A stretch of 64,000 nt of DNA, taken from assembly GCF_001612725.1 (NCBI RefSeq), contig NZ_BDAZ01000060.1, positions 34,530 to 98,529 on the forward strand, written 5' to 3'. Below are positions 43,246 through 51,561 of the stretch, one piece after another (positions within the stretch are counted from its first letter, which is position 1; each line of letters opens with the position of its first letter). This DNA is from Nocardia anaemiae NBRC 100462. GTDB lineage: Bacteria; Actinomycetota; Actinomycetes; Mycobacteriales; Mycobacteriaceae. Under the pieces are notes generated by a model, which was not told where the DNA came from, searched no databases, and saw nothing but the letters and a program-made list of their open reading frames with translations. The position numbers and the translations under genes were made by a program.

Positions 43246-43269
43246 ATATAATTCGCTAGCGAACTATAT
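43246..43269. promoter_or_regulatory. 24-bp near-perfect palindrome, likely MarR operator
   Basis: The 12-bp centre TTCGCTAGCGAA (43252-43263) is a perfect palindrome, extended by ATAT on both flanks with one mismatched pair. Extra half-sites TTCGCTGA and CAGCGAAT flank it. It sits at the cupin promoter side of the cupin/MarR divergent gap. Confidence 0.7.
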
Positions 43270-43325
43270 CCCAGCGAATAGAATGTTGTCCATGGCTGAC
43301 ACGCGACAACTGATTTCGCAGGCAC

Positions 43326-43928
43326 ATGGGTAACTCGCCGGGTACGCCCAGAACCCCGCCAGGCACTCAACCGTCGGCCCGCAACGACACTGTCGCGGCA
43401 GGTACGACCGGCAAAAGGCCCGGGGAGGCGGGACAGGATCCGGTGGATGCGATCGTCGAGCAGTGGCGCCGGGAGCGGCCGGACCTCGAGTTGGAGGCGA
43501 TGGGGGTGATCGGACGGCTTGGGCGGCTGCTTGTGGTCGCGCAGCGGGATATCGAGGCGGTATTCATCGCGCACGGGCTGCAGCGTGGCGAGTTCGATGT
43601 GCTTGCCGCACTGCGTCGTTCGGGGTGGCCGTTCGAATTGAACCCGTCGGTGCTCGCCGACACATTGATGATGTCCCGCGCCGGAATGACCGGACGGCTC
43701 GACCGCCTGGAGTCGGCGGGGCTGGTCCGGCGCATCGCGGACGCGGAGGATCGCCGCGCCATCCGGGTCGCCCTTACCGACGCGGGCCGCGCGCTGATCG
43801 ACAAAGTCGTCACCGCGCATGCCGAGAACGAAACGAGGATGCTGTCGGTGCTCTCGGCGAAGGATCGGCGCGACCTCGACCGCATCGCCCGGGTACTGCT
43901 CGCCAGCCTCGAGGGCACGGCGAAATGA
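43326..43928 (+). CDS. MarR-family transcription regulator
   Basis: A 200-residue winged-helix repressor. The MarR core starts near residue 58 (AMGVIGRLGRLLVVAQRDIE). The recognition region is LADTLMMSRAGMTGRLDRLE and the wing is RRIADAEDRRAIRVALTDAG. The first 40 residues are a disordered Pro/Thr-rich stretch, so a later GTG near 43446 may be the true start. It is divergent from the cupin gene, which it probably represses together with itself through the palindrome between them. Confidence 0.88.
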   Translation: MGNSPGTPRTPPGTQPSARNDTVAAGTTGKRPGEAGQDPVDAIVEQWRRERPDLELEAMGVIGRLGRLLVVAQRDIEAVFIAHGLQRGEFDVLAALRRSGWPFELNPSVLADTLMMSRAGMTGRLDRLESAGLVRRIADAEDRRAIRVALTDAGRALIDKVVTAHAENETRMLSVLSAKDRRDLDRIARVLLASLEGTAK

Positions 43929-43978
43929 GGTAGTTCGCTACTCGGGTGCTCGGCCGGTCATCGGTTCACCATGGAGTG

Positions 43979-44770
43979 ATGATCGACATCATCACCCTCC
44001 GCGGCACGGGTGAACCGCGGAACACCAATGGGACGCCCGCGGGCATGCTGCGCGATGTCACGAAACTGCTCGATCCCGAGCGTTTCACCGCCTTCGAGCC
44101 GGATTGGCCCGCATCGGTGGGGCCGAGCCCGGAGCTGTGGGGCCCTTCGCTGGACACCTCGATCCGCCTCGGTGTCGCGGCGGGCGTCAAGGCGATTCAG
44201 GACTCGCCGAACGTCTGTGGACTTCTGAGCTATTCGCTCGGAAGTATCTGCGCGAGCAAGATCCTGGAGGGGGTGCGGTCGGGCAAGTACAAGAACACCG
44301 ACGGCTCGCCCCTGGAAATCGCCTTCGCTGTCAATATCGCCAACCCGCTGCGCAAACGCGGTCAGTCGGTCGGGAATCTTTGTCCCGCAACGACTTACGG
44401 CCTGCACGGTGAGCATGGCCCCTGGCCCGCCGTTGATGTCCAGGAGTACGCGAATCCGGGCGATATCATCACCGCGTCACCGGGCGACTCGCCGCTGCGT
44501 GTCATCGATATCGGCATTTCGCCCTTTTCGTTCGTGGAGGGAGCGCGTATCGGCAATGTGGGCCCGCTGATCTTCGCCGAGTTGCTGCGTTTCCTGATGA
44601 ACGATCCGATCGGCAATCTCGATCGCTATGCGACCGCGGTCAACGGTGTCATCGGCTATCTGACGCCGTGGCCGGATGGTCAGCACGTGCTCTACTCCGG
44701 ACACAATATGCCCGGTACGAACGTCCTGTGGACCACCCATGCCGCCGACTACCTGAACGCCAACTACTGA
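43979..44770 (+). CDS. lysin-B/cutinase-like alpha/beta hydrolase
   Basis: A 263-residue serine hydrolase similar to actinophage lysin B and PE-PPE/cutinase esterases. It begins MIDIITLRGTGEPRNTNGTP; a GTG three bases earlier is an alternative. The nucleophile elbow is LLSYSLGSICASK (G/SxSxG form), and the probable acid and His lie in VQEYANPGDIIT and VLYSGHNMPGTN. There is no signal peptide. Lysin B cleaves the mycolate-arabinogalactan ester bond; a chromosomal copy could act on cell-wall lipids or be of phage origin. Confidence 0.72.
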   Translation: MIDIITLRGTGEPRNTNGTPAGMLRDVTKLLDPERFTAFEPDWPASVGPSPELWGPSLDTSIRLGVAAGVKAIQDSPNVCGLLSYSLGSICASKILEGVRSGKYKNTDGSPLEIAFAVNIANPLRKRGQSVGNLCPATTYGLHGEHGPWPAVDVQEYANPGDIITASPGDSPLRVIDIGISPFSFVEGARIGNVGPLIFAELLRFLMNDPIGNLDRYATAVNGVIGYLTPWPDGQHVLYSGHNMPGTNVLWTTHAADYLNANY

Positions 44771-44817
44771 CCCCGACGCGGTTTCGTACCTGCGGCGTCG
44801 CACCCGAGCTGTATGGC

Positions 44818-45636
44818 TCAATCCCCCTGTGCCGCAGCGGAGATGGGCTGCCACTCACGCCAGAGCGCCAGGCGGGATTCGTAATCCGCGGTGGCGATGG
44901 TCAGCGGGAGCTCGCCGAGGAAAATGCGCAGCGGCGGCTCGGGCGCATCGACCACCGCGAGGATGGCCGCGCGAGTGGCGGCCGGATCACCCTGGCGCAC
45001 CGCCGAACGTTGCGCGGCTCGGGCGGCCCTGGCCTCGTCGTAGGCCGGGAGCGGGCTGGCATGCCGCGACGAGGGGCCCGCCCAGTCGGTGCCGAATCCG
45101 CCCGGTTCGATCAGGGTGACGTGGATGCCGAAGGCCGCGACCTCCTGTGCGAGCGCCTGGGAGAAACCCTCCAGCGCCCATTTCGACGCGTGGTATGCGC
45201 CGAGGTTCTGGAAGGCGGAGATGCCGCCGATACTCGATACCTGGATGATGTGGCCGCTGCCCTGGGCCCGCAGGATCGGCAGCGCCGCCTGGGTGACCCA
45301 CAGGGCGCCGAAGACATTGGTTTCCAATTGCGCGCGGAACTCGTCCTCGCTGAGTTCCTCGATCATGCCGAACTGGCCGTAACCGGCATTGTTGATCACG
45401 ATATCGAGTCGTCCGAATCGCTCGGCCGCCTGCTGTACCGCGGCGAAATCGCCGTCCCGGTCGGTCACGTCCAGGCGCAGCGGCAGGAAGGTGTCCGGAT
45501 ATTTGGCGACCAGATCGTCGAGTGTGCTGGTATCGCGCGCCGTTCCGGCCACTTGATCGCCGCGTTCCAGCGCGGCGAGTGCCCATTCACGGCCGAATCC
45601 TCGTGAGACTCCGGTGATGAACCAAACTTTGCTCAT
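44818..45636 (-). CDS. short-chain dehydrogenase/reductase
   Basis: A 272-residue classical SDR starting MSKVWFITGVSRGFGREWAL. The motifs are TGVSRGFG for cofactor binding, INNAGYG, and YHASK (catalytic Tyr and Lys) after VSSIGGISA. ARDTSTLDDL at the end of strand 2 favours NADP(H). The length and C-terminal region match the common actinobacterial SDRs of unknown substrate. A perfect palindrome lies about 20 bases upstream of the start. Confidence 0.9.
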   Translation of the reverse strand: MSKVWFITGVSRGFGREWALAALERGDQVAGTARDTSTLDDLVAKYPDTFLPLRLDVTDRDGDFAAVQQAAERFGRLDIVINNAGYGQFGMIEELSEDEFRAQLETNVFGALWVTQAALPILRAQGSGHIIQVSSIGGISAFQNLGAYHASKWALEGFSQALAQEVAAFGIHVTLIEPGGFGTDWAGPSSRHASPLPAYDEARAARAAQRSAVRQGDPAATRAAILAVVDAPEPPLRIFLGELPLTIATADYESRLALWREWQPISAAAQGD

Positions 45637-45652
45637 GCGACCACGCTAATGA

Positions 45653-45670
45653 CCTGGAGTGCACTCCAAG
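45653..45670 (-). promoter_or_regulatory. MerR-type palindrome upstream of the SDR
   Basis: Read on the minus strand it is CTTGGAGTGCACTCCAGG, with a 14-bp perfect core. Such sites resemble AdhR/NmlR-type MerR operators that lie between promoter elements. No MerR gene is adjacent. Confidence 0.45.
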
Positions 45671-45677
45671 CAAGTGT

Positions 45678-48263
45678 TCAACGCGGGTGCAGCGTAACCG
45701 GCAGCGCCGAGGGAGACAGCACGAAGTCTCGGTTGGAGGCGCGCACCGTGTAGTTCGGGTCGGGTGTCGGGCGCCAGCGGGCCAGCAGCGCGGCGGCGGC
45801 GAGGCCGATTTCGATCATGGCGAAATGGTCGCCGAGGCAGCGGCGGCGGCCGACGCCGAACGAGAGATTGGCCTTCTTGTCGATATCGGCTGCGCGCTCG
45901 GGTGACCAGCGGTCCGGATCGAAGGATTCCGGATCCGCGTAGTAGCGCTTGTTGTGCTGAACCAGGTAGGGAGAGAACATGATCGCCGTGCCGTCCGGAA
46001 CGGTGAGTCCGCCGATGGTGATATCGCCGTCGGCGGTGCCCGCGCTGATCCATGGGCCCCAGAACCGAAGTGTCTCCGCCACAACCTGTTTCAGGTAGGG
46101 GAGTGCGCCGAGATGATCGGCTCGGACCGGGCCCGCTCCGACGACGGAATCGAGTTCGGCGTACAACCGCTCGGCGATCCCGGGGCGGCGCATGACCTCG
46201 TGCCAGAGCCAGCCGGTCAGTGACGCCATCGAGCCGACGCCACCGGCCAGCATGAGGATCGCCTCATCGATGATGTGCTCGTCGGACAGGGTCGCACCGG
46301 TCTCACTGTCGGTGTGCCGGATGAGCGCCGAGACCACATCGTTGAAATCCTCGTCGCGGCGGCGGTATTCGGCGATAACGGCGCCGATGGCGGTACGCAG
46401 GTGCCGGGCCTTGGTGCGCCAGCGCCAGTTCGAAACGAGCCGAAGTCGGCGCACCTGCGGGGGCAGCGCGGTGCGCAGAATGACCTGACTGAGCAACCAT
46501 GGCACGCTGTCCCGGATCTCGCGGCGGGCGTCATCGCTGAAATCGGCGGTGAACAGCGTCGAGGAGACCGTGTCGAGGATCAGGCCGTGTGCCTCGTCCA
46601 TCAGATTGACCTGACCGCCCGAAGGCAGTCCCGCCGACCAGGTTTCGGCGATATCGGCCGCCGCCCGCGTGTACTCGGCAAGGCGGCTCTGCCGCAGCGC
46701 GGGCGAGATCATCCGCCGCCGCAACTTGTGTTCCTCGCCGCGCAGGACATTGACCGATCCGCCCGCGACATCCTCGATGGCCTCGCGCAGATCATCCCGA
46801 TTGAGTTCGGCATCGCCGAGCCCGACCTCGCGGACGAGATCCGGTGTGGTGAGCAGATATCCGGTCTTCTGGCCGAACCGCAGGCGCACGATCGGGCCGA
46901 GATCGGCCAGCGAGGTGACGAAGCCCGGAGCGTCGCGTAGGGCACGCAGGCTGTGGCCGACCAGCGGGAGTCGCCCCGGCGCGGTCGGTACTCCGGAAAG
47001 CGATTGCGGCATGACCAGTTCCGGGCTGCGTGCGGAATCGGCCCTGGCCTGTCGATAGATTTCGAGAACGGTCCCGATGTGCTGCGACTGGCGCACCGAA
47101 TCGCGGTATTTGCCAAGGATCTGACGCATTTCGGTGAGCGCGCTGCGATCGGCGTCGAGCTTGGCGACGGTGTCGGCGATCGCGACGGGCGATGGATCGG
47201 CGGTGCGAATGCCGCCGCCGGGTGGTACCGATTCATCGAGATCGGGATCGCAGTAGATGATCGGCAGTCCGACCGCCACCGCCTCCAGCAGAACCATACC
47301 CTGTGTGTCGAAACCATTGGAGGGGAACAGCAGTGCGTCGCCATCGGACATTGCCGCCAGGCATTCGGCTTGTGTGGCCCTGCCGTGCAAGCGGATTCGG
47401 TCGGCGAGTCGATATTCGGTGATGGCGGCGGCCGCCTCGGCCCGCAGGTCGCCGTCACCGTGGATATCGAGCGTGCATTCGTCGAGATACCGTACGGCCT
47501 CGATTGCGGCGAGCAGCCGCTTCTCCGCCGACAGTCGCCCGCACCAGATCAGCCGCAGTGGTGTGTCGACCGCGCGTTCGACAACCGGTGTGCCGGTGTG
47601 GTTTTCGATGAGCTCGTCGTCGACGCCGTTGGACACCACCCGAAGCGGCCGGGTCAGCCCGTGTGCGAGCAATTGATCGGCGAAGTGCTGGGTCGGTGCG
47701 ATGACCCGATCCGCGGCCTGGGCCTGACCGACGATCGTCCACCACGCATGGCGCGCGGCACGGCTTTCGGAGCGGTGCGGCATATGCTGATCGTGCGGTA
47801 CGAATCGGCCGTGCAGGGCACGCAGGGCCAGCGCCGCCGGATACGGTGCGGGCGAGGTGTTCTCGATGAACGCGTCATCGCGACTCTGAGCGGTGTGGAT
47901 GAGCGGAATCCGGTGTCGCCGTGCGGCTTTCATGCCCGCGATGGCGACACCGTAGGTGGTGTGGGTGTGTACGAGATCGATCGGTCCGCGCGCGGCGAAG
48001 GCGGCGTCGATGAGTTCGGCATTGTGCTTGGTCGGCAGCACGACCGGGAATCCGTTCACCGCGAGACCACCCGCGGCGCGCAGCGGCATCACATTCGCGA
48101 GCTCGTCGGCGCCCGGCTGCGGCGCGACGAACAGGGTGACGCGGTGACCTGCGCGTTCGAGTCCACGGCACAGCGAAGCCACCGCGGTCTGGACTCCACC
48201 GAGGGTGGCCGGGTGGTAGTCCATGAACATCGCTATGTGCACAATGGCACTGTACTGACACAT
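45678..48263 (-). CDS. GT4 glycosyltransferase - cytochrome P450 fusion protein
   Basis: An 861-residue single reading frame. Residues 1-410 are a GT-B glycosyltransferase of family 4: MDYHPATLGGVQTAVASLCR, then RLIWCGRLSAEKRLLAAIEA and FDTQGMVLLEAVAVGLPIIY. Residues 418-861 are a complete P450 from MPQSLSGVPTAPGRLPLVGH, with ExxR as ETLR and haem ligand Cys809 in FGVGRRRCLGDHF. The I-helix reads AGGVGSMAS and lacks the usual acid/alcohol pair. The P450 half begins at a Met (47012) that could be an old start codon, so loss of a stop may have fused two genes. A GTG at 48242 is an alternative start. Confidence 0.85.
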   Translation of the reverse strand: MCQYSAIVHIAMFMDYHPATLGGVQTAVASLCRGLERAGHRVTLFVAPQPGADELANVMPLRAAGGLAVNGFPVVLPTKHNAELIDAAFAARGPIDLVHTHTTYGVAIAGMKAARRHRIPLIHTAQSRDDAFIENTSPAPYPAALALRALHGRFVPHDQHMPHRSESRAARHAWWTIVGQAQAADRVIAPTQHFADQLLAHGLTRPLRVVSNGVDDELIENHTGTPVVERAVDTPLRLIWCGRLSAEKRLLAAIEAVRYLDECTLDIHGDGDLRAEAAAAITEYRLADRIRLHGRATQAECLAAMSDGDALLFPSNGFDTQGMVLLEAVAVGLPIIYCDPDLDESVPPGGGIRTADPSPVAIADTVAKLDADRSALTEMRQILGKYRDSVRQSQHIGTVLEIYRQARADSARSPELVMPQSLSGVPTAPGRLPLVGHSLRALRDAPGFVTSLADLGPIVRLRFGQKTGYLLTTPDLVREVGLGDAELNRDDLREAIEDVAGGSVNVLRGEEHKLRRRMISPALRQSRLAEYTRAAADIAETWSAGLPSGGQVNLMDEAHGLILDTVSSTLFTADFSDDARREIRDSVPWLLSQVILRTALPPQVRRLRLVSNWRWRTKARHLRTAIGAVIAEYRRRDEDFNDVVSALIRHTDSETGATLSDEHIIDEAILMLAGGVGSMASLTGWLWHEVMRRPGIAERLYAELDSVVGAGPVRADHLGALPYLKQVVAETLRFWGPWISAGTADGDITIGGLTVPDGTAIMFSPYLVQHNKRYYADPESFDPDRWSPERAADIDKKANLSFGVGRRRCLGDHFAMIEIGLAAAALLARWRPTPDPNYTVRASNRDFVLSPSALPVTLHPR

Positions 48264-48334
48264 CGCCGCCGTGCGGAGCCCTTAATTCTGTGGATTATCC
48301 GGTCGGCGTCAGGGCCCAGATACGAAAGAGTGCC

Positions 48335-49612
48335 GTGAAAATAGCGATTCCGCTCACCGGAACCCGCGGTGATGTCCAACCCGTCGTGGCTTTAGGGCTC
48401 GAGCTGCGCCGTCGCGGCCATGATGTGCTGCTCGGTGCGCCGCCGAATCTGGTCGAATTCGCCACGGCGACCGGGCTTGCCGCCGTCGCCTGCGGACCGG
48501 ATGTGCAGCGGCTCTACAGTTCGGACGCCGGACAGCGGGCGCTCGCCGCGGGCAACACCCTGCGGCTCATGCAATTGGTCGCCCGGCAGATGGCCGATTA
48601 TGCCCAGCAGATGAATCGGGAGGTCATCGACGTTTGTACGGGCGCGGATCTGATCGTGGCGAGCACCGTCACCGAGGATCGGGCGAGTTCGGTTGCGGAG
48701 GCAATGGGGGTTCCCCTCGTGAGCCTGCACTATTTCCCGTGTCGGAGTAATAGCGCATATCCGTTTCCGGGTGCGCTGCCGCCGCGGTGGAATCCGCCCG
48801 CCGTCGTCAATCGGGCGACGTGGGCGGTCGCGGAGAATCTGCGCCGCGTGGTGTTCATGCGCTATCTCAATGAGCTACGCGCGACGCTCGGACTGGCGAA
48901 ATCGCGGGCGAGTACCGCAGCGGTATTGGCGCGGGCGCATGTTCCCGAAGTGCAGATCTACGATCCGGCATTAGTTCCCGGACTGCCCGAACAATGGGAT
49001 GAGCGCAGGCCGTTCACCGGATTTCTGACGCTCGATCACGCCGCTCGCGAGGCCGTCGGTGATCTGGCGGGCGATCACGCGGGAATTCTTTCCTGGATCG
49101 ATGTGGGGGAGCCGCCGGTGTTCTTCGGATTCGGCAGTATGCCCATCAGGGATACCGCCGCGGTGCTGGCGATGGTTACCGAAGTGTCTGCTCGACTGGG
49201 TGTGCGTGCGTTGGTCAGCGCTGGGTGGAGTGATCTCGATATTGCCGATGCGCAGGCGGGGCCGAATGTGAAGGTTGTCGGTCCGTTCGCGCACGATCTG
49301 GTTTTTCCGTATTGCGCCGCGGCGGTGCATCACGGCGGTATCGGGACGCTGTTCGAGAGTCTGCGCGCCGGATTGCCGACGCTGGTGTGCTCGGTGTCGT
49401 TCGAACAGCCGATGTGGGGCGGGCAGGTCGAGCGACTCGGTGTCGGTGCGCATCTGCCGTTCACGCGACTGACCGAAGCCCGATTGGAACACGGCGTCGC
49501 GTCGCTGCTGACGCCCGAACGCCGCTCCCGCGCAGCGGAATTCGCGAAGACACTGAGCACTGAGGATGCCGCAGCCCGCACCGCCGACATCATCGAGGCC
49601 GCGGCCCGGTGA
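48335..49612 (+). CDS. UDP-glycosyltransferase-type GT1 enzyme
   Basis: A 425-residue GT-B glycosyltransferase of the MGT/sterol-glucosyltransferase branch, which attaches sugars to small lipophilic acceptors. From the GTG at 48335 it begins VKIAIPLTGTRGDVQPVVAL, the standard N-terminal acceptor motif. The C-terminal donor site is HHGGIGTLFESLRAGLPTLV followed by FEQPMWGGQVERLGVG. A longer start at 48290 is less likely. It is divergent from the GT4-P450 gene, and its stop overlaps the ABC-2 permease start. Confidence 0.9.
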   Translation: MKIAIPLTGTRGDVQPVVALGLELRRRGHDVLLGAPPNLVEFATATGLAAVACGPDVQRLYSSDAGQRALAAGNTLRLMQLVARQMADYAQQMNREVIDVCTGADLIVASTVTEDRASSVAEAMGVPLVSLHYFPCRSNSAYPFPGALPPRWNPPAVVNRATWAVAENLRRVVFMRYLNELRATLGLAKSRASTAAVLARAHVPEVQIYDPALVPGLPEQWDERRPFTGFLTLDHAAREAVGDLAGDHAGILSWIDVGEPPVFFGFGSMPIRDTAAVLAMVTEVSARLGVRALVSAGWSDLDIADAQAGPNVKVVGPFAHDLVFPYCAAAVHHGGIGTLFESLRAGLPTLVCSVSFEQPMWGGQVERLGVGAHLPFTRLTEARLEHGVASLLTPERRSRAAEFAKTLSTEDAAARTADIIEAAAR

Positions 49613-50367
49613 CCGACGTCTTCGCCGACACCTTCGTCATGTTCCGCCGCTGCGTCCGGCACACCATGCGCAGCCGCGACACGCTGATCATTTCGCTGCT
49701 CATGCCGATTCTGGTGATGCTGCTGTTCACCTATGTCTTCGGCGGCGCCATCGATGTCGGCGGGCCATATCTCGACTATGTGGTGCCCGGAATCATGTTG
49801 CTGTGCACGGGTTTCGGTTCATCCATCACCGCCACCGCGGTCTCCACCGATATGACACGGGGGAGTATCGACCGCTTCCGCACCCTGCCGATGTTCCGTC
49901 AGGCCGTACTCGCCGGGCACGTCGCCGAGGGCGTTGTGCGTAATCTCGCGGCCATCGCGATCGCGGTCACGGTGGCGCTCGCACTCGGCTACCGCCCCCA
50001 GGCCGGTCCGCTCGGCTGGCTGGCCGCCCTCGCGGTCATCACCCTTTTCGTCGCCGCCATTTCATGGATCGCCGTAGCCCTCGGCCTGGTCGCCAAGAAC
50101 CCGGAAGCTGCAGGGGGCCTCACCTACGCCATCATGTTCATCCCCTACATCAGCAGCGCCTTCGTCCAAACCAGCACGATGCCGCATTGGCTCCGCGGCT
50201 TCGCCGACTACCAACCCGCCACCCCCATCATCGAAACCGTGCGCGGACTCCTGAACTCCTTGGACACCGGCCACAACACCCCCCTCGCCCTCCTCTGGTG
50301 CGCGATTCTCGCCGTCCTCGGATTCACCAGCGCCAGCGTCGTATTCAGCCGCTTGTCGCACCACTGA
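49609..50367 (+). CDS. ABC-2 type permease (daunorubicin-exporter-like) without its ATPase
   Basis: A 252-residue membrane protein with six segments, similar to DrrB-type drug and lipid exporters. It has the ABC-2 pattern PGIMLLCTGFGSSITATAVS, then RFRTLPMFRQAVLAGHVAEG. It starts at a GTG overlapping the GT1 stop (4 bases), so it is in one operon with it. No ATP-binding gene is encoded nearby, so it must use a subunit from elsewhere. It probably exports the glycosylated product. Confidence 0.85.
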   Translation: MTDVFADTFVMFRRCVRHTMRSRDTLIISLLMPILVMLLFTYVFGGAIDVGGPYLDYVVPGIMLLCTGFGSSITATAVSTDMTRGSIDRFRTLPMFRQAVLAGHVAEGVVRNLAAIAIAVTVALALGYRPQAGPLGWLAALAVITLFVAAISWIAVALGLVAKNPEAAGGLTYAIMFIPYISSAFVQTSTMPHWLRGFADYQPATPIIETVRGLLNSLDTGHNTPLALLWCAILAVLGFTSASVVFSRLSHH

Positions 50368-50548
50368 CCGCCGCACGACCACCGAGTCGCCTTGACGGCT
50401 CGTCCCAGCGGTGATTCCCATACTCCCCGCAGGTAACCGAATCGGCGGCGTCTCGACTGGAACGTTGCAGCACCAGCCGCTGCTGGCGCGGCAACGGAGG
50501 AGCTAGTACCTCGACTCGATGTTCTGAGGGCACGTCGATTCGGGTGGG

Positions 50549-51556
50549 TCAAGTGTTGGGCAGCACGATCGGTTTGATCGAGCCGGGGTCGTGGCGGCCG
50601 GTGGTCAGTGCCGTGGACACTTGGTCGAGAGCGAAGTGTCCGGTGACGAGGCGGTCGAGATCGACTCGTCCGGTGGCAGCTAGGTCGATCGCGGTCGGCC
50701 AGGTGTTCGCATAACGGAATGTTCCGGTCAGCTCCAGTTCGTGTTCCTGGAGGTAGGGCAGCGGGAGCGGAATGTCGTCGCCGCCCATGCCGACGAGCAC
50801 CACCCGCCCAGCCCTGGCAACCGTCCGCACCGCATCGCCCGGGGGAAGTCCGGAGCATTCCAGTAGGACATTCGGTTCGAATCCGATGTCGCGCAGTGCG
50901 GTTCCGCGGACGTCCACCGCGTGTGTGCAGCCCAGTTCGATGGCCAGTGCCAGCCGCTGCGGGTTCACATCGGTGATCACGACCTCGGACGCACCGAAAG
51001 CCAGTGCGGTCTGCGCGGTGACGAGCCCGACCGGGCCCGCGCCGTTGACCAGCACGCGGTCGCCCGCACCAACCCGTCCCTTGCGGCAGGCCCACACGCC
51101 GACCGATAACGGTTCCAGCAGGGCGGCCGCCTCGTCGGTCAGCGAATCCGGTACCGGATGCGCGAATTCCTGGTGCAGCACCACGTATTCGCAGAATGCG
51201 CCATTGATCGGTGGTGTGCCGAAGAATCGGATATCCGGGCACAGGTTGTAGCGGCCCGCCCGGCATTGGGGGCAGGTTAAGTCCGGTACTCCCGGCTCGA
51301 GCGAGACTCGTTGCCCGAGATGATGGTGTCGCGCGCCGGTGCCGAATCCGACCACTATGCCGGAGGCTTCGTGGCCGAGCACCAACGGTTGCTCGACGAT
51401 GTGGTCGCCGATCCGGCCGTGCTCGAAGTAGTGCACGTCGGAGCCGCAGACACCGACCGCGCTGACCTTGATGAGAACCTCGGCCGGACCGGGTTCGGGG
51501 ACGGCACGTTCGACGATCGCGATCTTCCCGACCGCTTCCAGGACCGCTGAGCGCAT
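50549..51556 (-). CDS. zinc-dependent polyol dehydrogenase (sorbitol/xylitol-type MDR)
   Basis: A 335-residue medium-chain zinc dehydrogenase that oxidises a polyol to a ketose with NAD. It begins MRSAVLEAVGKIAIVERAVP. Catalytic zinc ligands are in GVCGSDVHYF and GHEASG; structural zinc Cys are in CPQCRAGRYNLC. The Rossmann motif is VNGAGPVGLVTAQ. It lies 6 bases downstream of the mannitol-type dehydrogenase on the same strand and belongs to the polyol locus. A longer upstream reading would overlap that gene. Confidence 0.9.
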   Translation of the reverse strand: MRSAVLEAVGKIAIVERAVPEPGPAEVLIKVSAVGVCGSDVHYFEHGRIGDHIVEQPLVLGHEASGIVVGFGTGARHHHLGQRVSLEPGVPDLTCPQCRAGRYNLCPDIRFFGTPPINGAFCEYVVLHQEFAHPVPDSLTDEAAALLEPLSVGVWACRKGRVGAGDRVLVNGAGPVGLVTAQTALAFGASEVVITDVNPQRLALAIELGCTHAVDVRGTALRDIGFEPNVLLECSGLPPGDAVRTVARAGRVVLVGMGGDDIPLPLPYLQEHELELTGTFRYANTWPTAIDLAATGRVDLDRLVTGHFALDQVSTALTTGRHDPGSIKPIVLPNT

Positions 51557-51561
51557 AGGTG

